46,539 bases of DNA from Streptomyces soli. Its GTDB lineage: Bacteria; Actinomycetota; Actinomycetes; Streptomycetales; Streptomycetaceae. Shown here one piece after another: positions 8,258 through 16,618 of this stretch. Position 1 is the first letter of the stretch. Each line of letters opens with the position of its first letter. The position numbers and the translations under genes are program-made. A model generated the notes under the pieces. The model searched no databases. It saw only the letters and a list, made by a program, of their open reading frames with translations, and was not told where the DNA came from. The stretch is from NCBI RefSeq assembly GCF_003999195.1, contig NZ_RJVR01000279.1:1-46539 (forward strand). The letters are read 5' to 3'.

Positions 8258-8715
8258 GCGGCCACCGGGGCGCCGGAGGGCGAGGCGTCGTCGTCGGTGG
8301 GGGCGGGGCGCTCGGCGGCGTAGAGGGTGAGGCTGAGGACGATGAGGGCGAAGATCAGCATCATCAGGACGTACGCGGGCCAGCCCAGGAGGCCGACGAC
8401 AGCCGCGCCGAGGATGACGTTGAGCACGGCGGCGGCGATGAGGAGCAGGCGGCCGAAGCCGCGGGGGGAACGGTCGTGGCGGGCGGTGCCCGCGAGGACG
8501 ACGGCGCAGGCGATGAGGAAGAGGGCGAGAAGGCCGCCGGCTACCCAGGCACCGGCGGCCATCGCGGCCGGGTCGAGGCCGGCAAGAGACATGGCTTGGT
8601 GGCGAACGGCTATGCCCATCACCCAGTTGACGAAGGCCAGCCCGAGCGCCTCCAGGAACAGCACCACCGCCGCCGTAGCGGCCACACCTCTTCGCACTGT
8701 GCCCCCTTGCGCCAT
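8254..8715 (-). CDS. Hypothetical four-helix membrane protein
   Basis: The 153-residue protein has four predicted membrane helices, near residues 10-31, 54-76, 92-115 and 116-135. It ends in a polar alanine-rich tail. I recognise no catalytic motif. An upstream in-frame ATG at 8745 would add ten residues; I prefer [10 protein letters not shown], but neither start has a good ribosome binding site. It is convergent with maf and shares the CTAG that ends both genes. Streptomyces carry an equivalent gene at this position in my memory, without known function. Confidence 0.75.
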   Translation of the reverse strand: MAQGGTVRRGVAATAAVVLFLEALGLAFVNWVMGIAVRHQAMSLAGLDPAAMAAGAWVAGGLLALFLIACAVVLAGTARHDRSPRGFGRLLLIAAAVLNVILGAAVVGLLGWPAYVLMMLIFALIVLSLTLYAAERPAPTDDDASPSGAPVAA

Positions 8716-9075
8716 TGCAAGCTCATTACCGGCGGTATCCCGCATCGCAAACGCTACTAACGGGTAAGTGCCGCGGCAAGAGTTCGGACGGCACCACCCT
8801 TACGGGGCGGACGTCGGGCAAAGTTTTCGCCGCGCCTTCGTGGAGTTCCCACAAAGCTCGAGTCACGTCGGCCACGGTGGGGTGCAGAGGTGCAGCTCAC
8901 TCAAGCGTGGTGCAAGCGCCCGGAGATATACGGCCGTAGCGTGGAATTACGCGGCAATACGACACCATCGCCGCGTCCGGATCACCCTCCGTGTGGGCAA
9001 GCTCACCCCCAGGGGTGCCTCGGCACGAAGTGTCACCAGTACCTAAACTCGGCTTGTTTCAAGGAGGGAGCCATC
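8716..9075. promoter_or_regulatory. 360-bp gap with the carboxylase alpha promoter
   Basis: The gap separates the divergent membrane-protein gene and the carboxylase alpha gene. TAAACT at 9044-9049 is a plausible -10 element, placing a start near 9056. AAGGAGGG at 9061-9068 is a strong ribosome binding site 7 nt before GTG 9076. No coding frame here has a recognisable product. Confidence 0.4.
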
Positions 9076-10830
9076 GTGCGCAAGGTGCTCATCGCCAACC
9101 GCGGTGAAATCGCAGTCCGCGTCGCCCGTGCCTGCCGGGACGCCGGGATCGCCAGCGTAGCCGTCTACGCAGAGCCCGACCGGGACGCGCTGCATGTCCG
9201 CGCGGCCGACGAGGCCTACGCGCTGGGCGGCGACACCCCGGCGAGCAGCTATCTGGACGTCGCCAAAGTCCTGGGCGCGGCCGCTGAATCGGGTGCCGAC
9301 GCCGTTCACCCCGGCTACGGCTTCCTGTCGGAGAACGCGGAGTTCGCGCAGGCGGTGATCGACGCAGGGCTGACCTGGATCGGTCCGCCGCCGCAGGCGA
9401 TCCGCGACCTGGGCGACAAGGTGGCCGCGCGCCACATCGCCCAGCGCGCCGGTGCGCCGCTGGTCGCCGGTACGCCCGACCCGGTGTCCGGCGCCGACGA
9501 GGTCGTGGCGTTCGCGGAGCAGCACGGCCTGCCGATCGCGATCAAGGCCGCCTTCGGCGGTGGCGGTCGCGGTCTGAAGGTCGCCCGGACGCTGGAGGAG
9601 GTCCCCGAGCTGTACGAGTCCGCGGTGCGTGAGGCGGTCGCCGCCTTCGGCCGTGGCGAGTGCTTCGTCGAGCGGTACCTCGACCGGCCCCGGCACGTGG
9701 AGACCCAGTGCCTGGCCGACAGCCACGGCAATGTCGTCGTCGTGTCGACGCGCGACTGCTCGCTGCAGCGGCGCCACCAGAAGCTCGTCGAGGAGGCCCC
9801 CGCACCTTTCCTGAGCGACGAGCAGAACGCCGAGCTCTACCGCGCCTCCAAGGCCATCCTGCGCGAGGCGGGCTATGTCGGCGCGGGCACCTGCGAGTTC
9901 CTGGTCGCCCAGGACGGCCTGATCTCCTTCCTGGAGGTCAACACCCGCCTCCAGGTCGAACACCCGGTCTCCGAAGAGGTCACCGGTATCGACCTCGTAC
10001 GGGAGATGTTCCGCATCGCCGACGGTGAGGAGCTGGGCTACGACGACCCGCCGCTGCGCGGTCACTCCTTCGAGTTCCGTATCAATGGCGAGGACCCGGG
10101 CCGTAACTTCCTCCCCGCCCCCGGCACGGTGACGAAGTTCGCCCCGCCGTCGGGCCCCGGCGTCCGCCTGGACGCGGGCGTGGAGACCGGCTCGGTCATC
10201 GGCCCCGCGTGGGACTCGCTGCTGGCCAAGCTCATCGTCACCGGCGCCACCCGCGAGCAGGCCCTCCAGCGTGCGGCGCGTGCCCTGGGCGAGTTCGAGG
10301 TCGAGGGGATGGCCACGGCCATTCCCTTCCACCGCAAGGTCGTCACCGACCCGGCGTTCACCAGCGACCCGTTCCGGGTCCACACCCGGTGGATCGAGAC
10401 CGAGTTCGTCAACGACATCCCCGCCTTCGCCGCCCCGGCGGTCGACGAGGAGGCCGAGGAAGCGGGCCGCGAGACCGTCGTCGTCGAGGTCGGCGGCAAG
10501 CGCCTGGAGGTCTCCCTCCCGGCGTCGCTGGGCATGACCCTCGCCCGCACCGCCGCCGCCGGTGGCGCCCGTCCCAAGCGCCGCGCCGCCAAGAAGGCCG
10601 GCTCAGCCGCCTCGGGGGACACGCTCGCCTCCCCGATGCAGGGCACGATCGTCAAAGTCGCCGTCGAAGAGGGCCAGACCGTCCAGGAAGGCGATCTGAT
10701 CGTCGTCCTGGAGGCCATGAAGATGGAGCAGCCCCTCAACGCCCACCGCTCGGGCATCGTCAAGGGCCTGGCGGCGGAGGTCGGCTCGTCCGTCTCCTCC
10801 GGCGCGGTCATCTGCGAGATCAAGGACTGA
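9076..10830 (+). CDS. accA2: Acyl-CoA carboxylase alpha subunit (biotin carboxylase plus biotin carrier)
   Basis: The 584-residue subunit carboxylates its own biotin with ATP and bicarbonate. It starts [16 protein letters not shown], the classic biotin carboxylase N-terminus. The ATP-grasp loop [11 protein letters not shown] and the catalytic [14 protein letters not shown] region are intact. The C-terminal carrier domain has EAMKMEQ with the biotinylated lysine at K549. An alanine/lysine-rich linker joins the two. GTG 9076 is chosen because AAGGAGGG lies 7 nt upstream and the N-terminus aligns. It should partner PccB and PccE encoded 2 kb upstream, and other beta subunits elsewhere. BirA at 4292 is the likely modifying enzyme. 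Confidence 0.93.
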   Translation: MRKVLIANRGEIAVRVARACRDAGIASVAVYAEPDRDALHVRAADEAYALGGDTPASSYLDVAKVLGAAAESGADAVHPGYGFLSENAEFAQAVIDAGLTWIGPPPQAIRDLGDKVAARHIAQRAGAPLVAGTPDPVSGADEVVAFAEQHGLPIAIKAAFGGGGRGLKVARTLEEVPELYESAVREAVAAFGRGECFVERYLDRPRHVETQCLADSHGNVVVVSTRDCSLQRRHQKLVEEAPAPFLSDEQNAELYRASKAILREAGYVGAGTCEFLVAQDGLISFLEVNTRLQVEHPVSEEVTGIDLVREMFRIADGEELGYDDPPLRGHSFEFRINGEDPGRNFLPAPGTVTKFAPPSGPGVRLDAGVETGSVIGPAWDSLLAKLIVTGATREQALQRAARALGEFEVEGMATAIPFHRKVVTDPAFTSDPFRVHTRWIETEFVNDIPAFAAPAVDEEAEEAGRETVVVEVGGKRLEVSLPASLGMTLARTAAAGGARPKRRAAKKAGSAASGDTLASPMQGTIVKVAVEEGQTVQEGDLIVVLEAMKMEQPLNAHRSGIVKGLAAEVGSSVSSGAVICEIKD

Positions 10831-10844
10831 GGTTCGGTACGGAA

Positions 10845-10878
10845 GGGGGCCCGGAACCGCACTGGTTCCGGGCCCCTA
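10845..10878. terminator. Strong hairpin between convergent genes
   Basis: GGGGCCCGGAACC (10846-10858) and GGTTCCGGGCCCC (10864-10876) pair perfectly over 13 bp with a five-base loop. It lies 15 bp after the accA2 stop and just before the MFS stop at 10883, so it can serve both strands. There is no long T-tract, as is usual in Streptomyces. Confidence 0.85.
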
Positions 10879-10882
10879 CGTT

Positions 10883-12307
10883 TCAGCGCCCTGCTGGGGC
10901 TCGTACGGCGAGGGCCAGCAGCCACGCCAGCGCCGTGAAGACCGCGGCGGCGGCGAAGGCGGCCGAGGCGCCGTGCACGAAGTCGCTCCCGGCGCCGGTG
11001 TGGCGGGTCGCGGTGCCGAAGACGGAGACCAGGATGGACAGCCCCAGGCTGCCGCCGATCTGTTGCATGGTCTGCAGCAGCCCAGCCGCCGAGCCCGCGT
11101 CCTGGGGCCGCACCCCGGACAGGATGAGCGTGTTGAGCGGCATCATCGTCAGGCCGATGCCCACCCCCACCAGCATCAGCGGCCCCAGCAGCGCGGAGGC
11201 GTAACCGTCGCCCGCCGCGAGCTGGGCGAGCCAGACCGTGCCGCCGGTCGTCAGCAGTCCGCCGACCATCACGGACCGCTTGGCGCCGAAGCGGGCGACG
11301 ACGCGCGGGACCGTACGGGCGGTGACGAACATCAGCCCGACCATGGGCAGGAAGCCGAGTCCGGTCTTCAACGGGCTGTAGCCCCGCACGGTCTGCAGGT
11401 ACTGCGTGGTGAAGTAGAAGATCCCGAACATCCCCGCCGGGGTCAGCAGCATGCACGCGTACGCGATGGCCCGGTTGCGGTCCGCGAAGAGCCGCAGCAC
11501 CACCAAAGGCCGCCGCACCCGGGTCTCGTTGACCAGGAAGGCCGCCAGCAGCACCCCGGCCGCGGCGAAACTCGCGACGGCCCGCCCGTCGCCCCACCCC
11601 TCCTCCGCCGCGCGGATGAACGCGTAGACCAACGAGGCCATCCCGAGCGTGCCGGTGAGGGCTCCGGTGAGGTCGAAGGGGCCGCCGCTGTGCCGCTGCG
11701 TCTCAGCGACGTGACGCGGGACGAGCAGAGCGACGGCGACCCCGAGCGGGATGTTGATGAAGAACACCCACCGCCAGTTGCCGTAGTCGGTGAGCAGGCC
11801 GCCGACGATGAGCCCGATCCCGGAGCCCGCGCCGGCGACGGCGGAGTAGAGGCTGAGGGCGCGATTGCGGTCGGGGCCCTCCTTGAAGGTCGTGGTGATC
11901 AACGCCAGCGTGCTGGGCGCGGCCAGTGCCGCCGCCGCGCCCTGGAGCGCACGCGCCACGAGCAGCCAGGGACCGCTGGGTGCGAAGCCGCCGAGCACCG
12001 AGGCGGCCGTGAAGGCGAGCACGCCGCTGACCAGCGCCGTACGGCGGCCGATGAGGTCACCTATCCGGCTGCCGAGGAGCAGCAGACCGCCGAAGGCGAG
12101 GGTGTAGACATTGAGCACCCAGGACATACCGGTCGGGGAGAAGCCCAGGTCGGAGCCGATGCCGGGGATCGCGACGGTCACGACGGTCGCGTCGAGCAAC
12201 AGCATCAGCTGGGCGCCGATGATGGCCGAGAGGGCGATGAGAGGACGACGGTCCCGGTTGGGGCTGGTGGAGGGTTCGGCCGCCGGGACGTTGACGGACG
12301 TGGACAT
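10883..12307 (-). CDS. MFS drug/proton antiporter, DHA2 (14-helix) family
   Basis: This 474-residue membrane protein probably exports toxic compounds using the proton gradient. It has about 14 hydrophobic segments. The N-half motif A region reads GSRIGDLIGRRTAL. The LDATVVTVAIPGI motif in the first helix is typical of the DHA2 (QacA/EmrB) class. ATG 12307 (MSTSVNVPAAEPS) has GGAGG nine nt upstream. It is divergent from a TetR gene, with two palindromic operators between them. Substrate is unknown; regulation by a co-encoded TetR suggests induction by its substrate. Confidence 0.9.
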   Translation of the reverse strand: MSTSVNVPAAEPSTSPNRDRRPLIALSAIIGAQLMLLLDATVVTVAIPGIGSDLGFSPTGMSWVLNVYTLAFGGLLLLGSRIGDLIGRRTALVSGVLAFTAASVLGGFAPSGPWLLVARALQGAAAALAAPSTLALITTTFKEGPDRNRALSLYSAVAGAGSGIGLIVGGLLTDYGNWRWVFFINIPLGVAVALLVPRHVAETQRHSGGPFDLTGALTGTLGMASLVYAFIRAAEEGWGDGRAVASFAAAGVLLAAFLVNETRVRRPLVVLRLFADRNRAIAYACMLLTPAGMFGIFYFTTQYLQTVRGYSPLKTGLGFLPMVGLMFVTARTVPRVVARFGAKRSVMVGGLLTTGGTVWLAQLAAGDGYASALLGPLMLVGVGIGLTMMPLNTLILSGVRPQDAGSAAGLLQTMQQIGGSLGLSILVSVFGTATRHTGAGSDFVHGASAAFAAAAVFTALAWLLALAVRAPAGR

Positions 12308-12338
12308 GAGTGAGTGCCTCCAGGCAGACTTGAGCAAA

Positions 12339-12379
12339 GCGGAGGTTACCTCCGCTCACTATACGGAGGTGACCTCCGT
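12339..12379. promoter_or_regulatory. Twin 17-bp palindromic operators for the divergent TetR/MFS pair
   Basis: GCGGAGGT-T-ACCTCCGC (12339-12355) and ACGGAGGT-G-ACCTCCGT (12363-12379) are perfect palindromes around one central base. Their centres are 24 bp apart, slightly over two helical turns. CACTATAC between them could be a -10 element. The arrangement fits two TetR dimers repressing both genes. Confidence 0.85.
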
Positions 12380-12421
12380 TTACGCCATGGGATTCTGGAG
12401 GCCGGATCGAAGGAGGCTGTG

Positions 12422-13000
12422 GTGGCGGTAGCAGGTGGCGCGGGCTCAAGGCCGATGCGCGCGGACGCGCGGCGCAACTATGACCGGCTGCTGGAGGAGG
12501 CCCGACAGGCCTTCGTCACCCACGGCACCGACGTGGCCCTGGAGGACATCGCACGCAGCGCCGGCGTCGGAATCGGCACGCTCTACCGGCACTTCCCGGA
12601 CCGTACCGCCCTCATGACCGCCGTCTTCGAGACTGAACTGGACGCGCTCAGCGTGCGCGGCACTGAACTGCTGACCCTTGACCCGCCCACCGAGGCGCTC
12701 CGCCTCTGGCTACGGGACGTGGCGCTGCACACGGCCATGTACCGAGGCGTCGCGGCCATCCTGATGGCCTCCCAGAACCCCTTCACCGCCGCCTGCCGGG
12801 ACCGGCTGCGCGAGGCCGGCGGGGCGCTGCTACGACGCGCTCAGGAGGCCGGCGAGGTCCGCGAGGACACGGAGATCGCCGACCTCCTCAAGCTCACCCA
12901 CGCGGTCCTCCTGGCCGCCGAGAAGAGCCCGGAGGACCGCGAACTCTTCGGCCGCCTCATGGGCCTGATCATGGACGGCCTGCGGGCGAAGACCGGTTGA
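12422..13000 (+). CDS. TetR-family transcriptional repressor
   Basis: The 192-residue protein has an N-terminal helix-turn-helix: ALEDIARSAGVGIGTLYRHF is the family's DNA-binding signature. The C-terminal part is a mostly helical ligand-binding domain. GTG 12422 lies five nt after AGGAGG; GTG 12419 and ATG 12455 (MRADARRN) are alternative starts. It is divergent from the DHA2 exporter, and the two 17-bp palindromes between them are its likely operators. Expected behaviour is repression of itself and the pump, released by the pump substrate. Confidence 0.88.
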   Translation: MAVAGGAGSRPMRADARRNYDRLLEEARQAFVTHGTDVALEDIARSAGVGIGTLYRHFPDRTALMTAVFETELDALSVRGTELLTLDPPTEALRLWLRDVALHTAMYRGVAAILMASQNPFTAACRDRLREAGGALLRRAQEAGEVREDTEIADLLKLTHAVLLAAEKSPEDRELFGRLMGLIMDGLRAKTG

Positions 13001-13032
13001 ACTGATTGACCTGGTTGACCCGTCGGGCAGCA

Positions 13033-14016
13033 CTAGCGCCGCCGGGGCGCCAGGTCGGCGATCCGTGCGGCCTGCGCCTGCTGCTCTCCCGCGAGCTGCG
13101 CCGCCCGCAACTGCGCCGACTGCCCGGGGTGCCCCGGATGCGGATGCCGTCGCGGCCCCGGCACCGGCGGAAGGTCGCGACGCCGGCCCCCCGAAGAACC
13201 GGCGGTCCCGTTGGGAACGCCGTTGTCCGCTCCCCCGAGCGGGGCGACGGCGACTTGGACCCCCCGGTCGGCGAGCGCCTGAAGTTCGGTCGCGGCCCGC
13301 TCGTCCCCCGGCGCGGGCTCGTCCGTCACCAGACGCGTGATGACGTCCGTCGGCACCGTCTGGAACATCGTGTCCGTACCGAGCTTGGTGTGGTCGGCCA
13401 GCACCACGACCTCCGCGGCCGCCTGGACCAGCGCCCGGTCGACGCTCGCGGAGAGCATGTTGGAGGTGGAGAGTCCGCGCTCGGCGGTGAGCCCGGCCCC
13501 GGACAGAAACGCCCGGGACACCCGCAGCCCCTGCAGGGACTGCTCGGCGCCGCTTCCGACGAGGGCGTAGTTGGTGCCGCGCAGCGTGCCGCCGGTCATG
13601 ACGACCTCGACCCGGTTCGCGTGCGCCAACGCCTGAGCCACCAGCAGGGAGTTGGTGACCACGGTCAGCCCCGGCACCCGCGCGAGCCGGCGGGCCAGCT
13701 CCTGCGTGGTGGTTCCGGCGCCGACCACGATGGCCCCGCCCTCTTCGACGAGGCTGGCCGCGAGATCGGCGATCGCCGTCTTCTCCGCGGCCGCTAGATG
13801 GGATTTCTGCGGAATGCCGGACTCCCTGGTGAAGCCACCCGGCAGTACCGCACCGCCATGCCGGCGGTCGAGCAGTCCTTCTGCCTCCAGCGCCCGCACG
13901 TCCCGCCGTACGGTTACTTCTGAGGTCTGGACGACGCGGGCGAGCTCACGGAGCGACACGGCCCCGTTGGCACGCACCATTTCGAGGATCAGTTGGCGAC
14001 GTTCTGCTGCGAACAC
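13033..14016 (-). CDS. DeoR-family transcriptional regulator
   Basis: The protein has about 327 residues. The N-terminal winged helix contains SLRELARVVQTSEVTVRRDV, the DeoR/GlpR signature. The DeoR C-terminal sugar-phosphate sensor follows (VVGAGTTTQELARRL, TGGTLR, LSTSNM). Beyond residue ~265 the sequence turns proline- and arginine-rich with no fold I can name. GTG 14016 (FAAERRQLILEMVRANG) aligns with family starts; ATG 14043 in the same frame would add nine residues. Such regulators usually sense phosphorylated sugars. It lies among nucleoside and carboxylase genes and is one candidate for the CTACGCGCGTAG regulon, but its own promoter lacks that motif. Confidence 0.85.
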   Translation of the reverse strand: MFAAERRQLILEMVRANGAVSLRELARVVQTSEVTVRRDVRALEAEGLLDRRHGGAVLPGGFTRESGIPQKSHLAAAEKTAIADLAASLVEEGGAIVVGAGTTTQELARRLARVPGLTVVTNSLLVAQALAHANRVEVVMTGGTLRGTNYALVGSGAEQSLQGLRVSRAFLSGAGLTAERGLSTSNMLSASVDRALVQAAAEVVVLADHTKLGTDTMFQTVPTDVITRLVTDEPAPGDERAATELQALADRGVQVAVAPLGGADNGVPNGTAGSSGGRRRDLPPVPGPRRHPHPGHPGQSAQLRAAQLAGEQQAQAARIADLAPRRR

Positions 14017-14072
14017 AAAACTGACAGTAACGCCAATGACCATCCGCTATCAGCAGTTTGCACCGATTAACA

Positions 14073-14118
14073 GAAGTTGTTCGCGAAACCGGGCGTGAAG
14101 TGCTATACGGACAACTTC
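14073..14118. promoter_or_regulatory. Inverted repeats upstream of the DeoR gene
   Basis: GAAGTTGT (14073-14080) and ACAACTTC (14111-14118) are perfect inverse complements with 30 bp between. TTCGCGAA (14080-14087) is a short palindrome next to the first arm. Because the lpdA gene ends at 14139, this is the only space for the DeoR promoter. The sites may be autoregulatory. Confidence 0.45.
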
Positions 14119-14138
14119 CGTTCAGCCTGCGGCTCGCC

Positions 14139-15647
14139 CTACAGCTCAGCGGCCGTCTTACGGGTGTGGAGCTGGCGCGCGACCTCGGCGATCGATCCCG
14201 ACAGAGAAGGGTAGACCGTGAATGCGTTCGCGATCTGCTCAACCGTCAGATTGTTGTCCACCGCGATCGAGATGGGATGGATCAGCTCGCTCGCCCGTGG
14301 CGCGACGACCACGCCGCCCACCACGATCCCGGTACCCGGGCTGCAGAAGAGCTTCACGAAGCCGTCCCGGATGCCCTGCATCTTCGCGCGCGGGTTGCGC
14401 AGCAGCGGCAGCTTCACGCACCGCGCGTCGATGAGGCCGGAGTCGACATCCGCCTGCGTGTAGCCGACGGTGGCGATCTCCGGGTCGGTGAAGACGTTCG
14501 ACGACACCGTCTTGAGGTTCAGCGGCGCCACCGCGTCGCCCAGGAAGTGGTATATCGCGATCCGGCCCTGCATCGCCGCCACCGACGCGAGCGCGAAGAC
14601 CCCGGTGACGTCACCGGCCGCGTACACGCCCGGCGCGCTGGTCCTGGACACCTTGTCGGTCCAGATGTGGCCGGACTCCTTGAGCTTGACCCCGGACTCC
14701 TCCAGGCCCATGTTCCCGGTGTTCGGGATCGCGCCGACCGCCATCAGGCAGTGGCTGCCGGTGATGACCCGGCCGTCGGCCAGCGTCACCTCGACCTTGT
14801 CGCCGACCCGTCCCTCCTTGCCCGCCTTCGGCGAGGAGGGACCCTCCGTGGTGAACGGCCCCGGAACCCGCTTCGCGGAAACGGCCCGCGAGCGCGCCAT
14901 GACGTTCATCCCGCGCCGCCGGAAGACGTCCTCCAGCACCGCCGCCGCGTCCGGGTCCTCGCCCGGCAGCACCCGGTCGCGCGACGACACCAGCGTCACC
15001 TTCGAGCCGAGCGCCTGGTACGCGCCCGCGAACTCGGCGCCCGTGACACCGGACCCGACCACGATCAATTCGTCCGGGAGCTCCGTCAGGTCGTACACCT
15101 GCGTCCAGTTCAGGATCCGCTCGCCGTCCGGCAGCGCGTCCGCCAGCTCCCGGGGCCGCCCGCCGGTCGCGATCAGCACCGCGTCGGCGGTCAGCGTCTC
15201 GCTGCTGCCGTCGGCGGCCTCCACGATGACCTTGCGGGACCCGTCGATCGCCTGCATGCCCTCCAGCCGCCCCCGGCCGCGCATCACGCGCGCCCCGGCA
15301 CGGGTCACGGAAGCCGTGATGTCGTGCGACTGTGCGAGCGCGAGGCGCTTCACCCGGCGGTTGACCTTGCCCAGGTCCACGCCGACCACCCGGGCGGCCT
15401 GTTCCAGCGGCGGGGTGTCGTCGGCCACGATGATGCCGAGCTCTTCGTACGACGAGTCGAAGGTGGTCATCACCTCGGCCGTCGCGATCAGAGTCTTCGA
15501 CGGCACGCAGTCGGTCAGCACCGACGCCCCGCCCAGGCCGTCGCAGTCGACGACGGTCACCTCCGCGCCGAGTTGCGCGGCAACCAGCGCCGCTTCATAT
15601 CCGCCGGGTCCGCCACCGATGATCACGATCCGAGTCACGTCCCCCAT
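14139..15647 (-). CDS. lpdA: LpdA-type flavoprotein, NAD(P)H quinone reductase without redox disulfide
   Basis: The 502-residue protein belongs to the pyridine nucleotide-disulfide reductase family. The FAD fold starts VIIGGGPGGYEAAL, the NAD(P)H fold is VVGSGVTGAEFA, and AAGDVTG marks the second FAD contact. The redox disulfide is broken: the usual CxxxxC reads SVLTDC, with Ser42 in place of the first Cys and Cys47 kept. The His-Glu pair of the interface is Tyr479 and Gly484. These losses also occur in the mycobacterial quinone reductase LpdA (Rv3303c). The enzyme should therefore reduce quinone-like acceptors, not lipoamide. GTG 15638 is an alternative start. It is divergent from the cyclotransferase-like gene across 63 bp. 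Confidence 0.85.
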   Translation of the reverse strand: MGDVTRIVIIGGGPGGYEAALVAAQLGAEVTVVDCDGLGGASVLTDCVPSKTLIATAEVMTTFDSSYEELGIIVADDTPPLEQAARVVGVDLGKVNRRVKRLALAQSHDITASVTRAGARVMRGRGRLEGMQAIDGSRKVIVEAADGSSETLTADAVLIATGGRPRELADALPDGERILNWTQVYDLTELPDELIVVGSGVTGAEFAGAYQALGSKVTLVSSRDRVLPGEDPDAAAVLEDVFRRRGMNVMARSRAVSAKRVPGPFTTEGPSSPKAGKEGRVGDKVEVTLADGRVITGSHCLMAVGAIPNTGNMGLEESGVKLKESGHIWTDKVSRTSAPGVYAAGDVTGVFALASVAAMQGRIAIYHFLGDAVAPLNLKTVSSNVFTDPEIATVGYTQADVDSGLIDARCVKLPLLRNPRAKMQGIRDGFVKLFCSPGTGIVVGGVVVAPRASELIHPISIAVDNNLTVEQIANAFTVYPSLSGSIAEVARQLHTRKTAAEL

Positions 15648-15710
15648 TGTCCCGCACGCGCCAAGTGATCACTTACGGGGGCAAGACTTGTCTCCCGTAC
15701 CCTCTTGACC

Positions 15711-16148
15711 ATGTCGCTCTACGCCGCGTATGCCGGCAACCTCGACGCCCGGCTCATGACGCGCCGCGCCCCGCATTCCCCGCTGCGCGGCTCCGGCTGG
15801 CTCAGCGGCTGGCGGCTCACGTTCGGCGGCGAGCAGATGGGCTGGGAGGGCGCGCTCGCCACCCTCGTCGAAGACCCCCTGCACCAGGTCTTCGTCGGCC
15901 TCTACGACATCGCCCCGGTCGACGAGGACTCCATGGACCGCTGGGAGGGCGTGCCGCTGGGCATCTACCGCCGCGCTCTCGTGCGTGTCGATACCCTCGA
16001 CGGCGACACTTCGGCGTGGGTCTACGTCCTCAACGACTACGAGGGCGGCCTGCCGTCCGCCCGGTACCTCGGCGAGATCGCGGACGCGGCCGAGTCGGCG
16101 GGGGCACCGCATGATTACGTGATGGAGCTGCGGAAGCGGCCGTGCTGA
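15711..16148 (+). CDS. Gamma-glutamylcyclotransferase-like protein
   Basis: The 145-residue protein starts MSLYAAYAGNLDARLM; the YAGNL stretch corresponds to the Y-G-S-N-x substrate loop of the AIG2/GGCT fold. DRWEGVPLGIYRR contains the conserved acidic position that acts as general base in active members. The exact substrate is unknown. There is no ribosome binding site before ATG 15711; TACCCT about eight nt upstream could be a -10, which would make the mRNA leaderless. Mycobacterium also pairs a similar gene (Rv3304) with lpdA, as I recall, which argues for a functional link. Confidence 0.75.
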   Translation: MSLYAAYAGNLDARLMTRRAPHSPLRGSGWLSGWRLTFGGEQMGWEGALATLVEDPLHQVFVGLYDIAPVDEDSMDRWEGVPLGIYRRALVRVDTLDGDTSAWVYVLNDYEGGLPSARYLGEIADAAESAGAPHDYVMELRKRPC

Positions 16149-16264
16149 TTATTTGAGGCGCGGTTCGGCTGGTTCGACGGTCACGCCCATGCCTCCGCAA
16201 AACGCCGGGGCTCGGTCCGCCGGAGGTCACGCCCGTGCCACCGCAAAACGGCGGGCTCGGTCCG

Positions 16265-16496
16265 CCGGACGGGTGCCGCCTTTCCCCTTTTTTGGCGGCT
16301 CGGTTCGCCTCCGCTGCGCTAAGAGGCCGCGCGAATAGGTGTGGCGGCGTCGCGTGCCGATGGGCGGCGCCTGGCGGCGTTGTCGTCGGTCGATGACGTC
16401 CCCCAGCCTGGCGGCTGGGTGGGGGTCCCCCCGGCCGAAGGCTGGGGGAGTGCCCCCATTTCGACAGCGACCGCTCCGCTTCGGCTCACTCGCCGA
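16265..16496 (+). repeat. Dispersed repeat R2, copy 2
   Basis: The palindromic part (16399-16496) matches copy 1: GGGTGGGGGTCCCCCCGG, GCTGGGGGAGTGCCCCCATT, TCGACAGCGACCGCTCC and CTTCGGCTCACTCGCC. The companion motif GGCTCGGTTCGCCTCCG is near 16292-16308, preceded by a T-run. The whole 470-bp gap 16149-16618 holds no convincing gene; besides R2 it contains only the punA promoter and operator. Confidence 0.6.
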
Positions 16497-16581
16497 TGGG
16501 GCACCGGAGGGGCATGGTGAACGCCCAGCGGGCGTCAACCGTGGGATCCTCCGAAAAACAGGTGCGGTCTACATAGGACGT

Positions 16582-16593
16582 CTACGCGCGTAG
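16582..16593. promoter_or_regulatory. Nucleoside-regulon palindrome upstream of punA
   Basis: CTACGCGCGTAG, a perfect 12-bp palindrome, starts 37 bp before the punA GTG. TACGCT at 16605-16610 is a good -10, placing the start of transcription at about the GTG (leaderless). The palindrome then covers the -35 region, a repressor position. Identical motifs precede deoC, add and the transporter ATPase gene. Confidence 0.8.
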
Positions 16594-16618
16594 GCCGTTA
16601 GCCGTTACGCTCGTCCAC

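Noticed and set aside
13033..14016. Calling the DeoR protein the regulator of the CTACGCGCGTAG regulon.
   Set aside because: Its own promoter has different inverted repeats, and location alone is weak evidence. It is kept as a candidate only.
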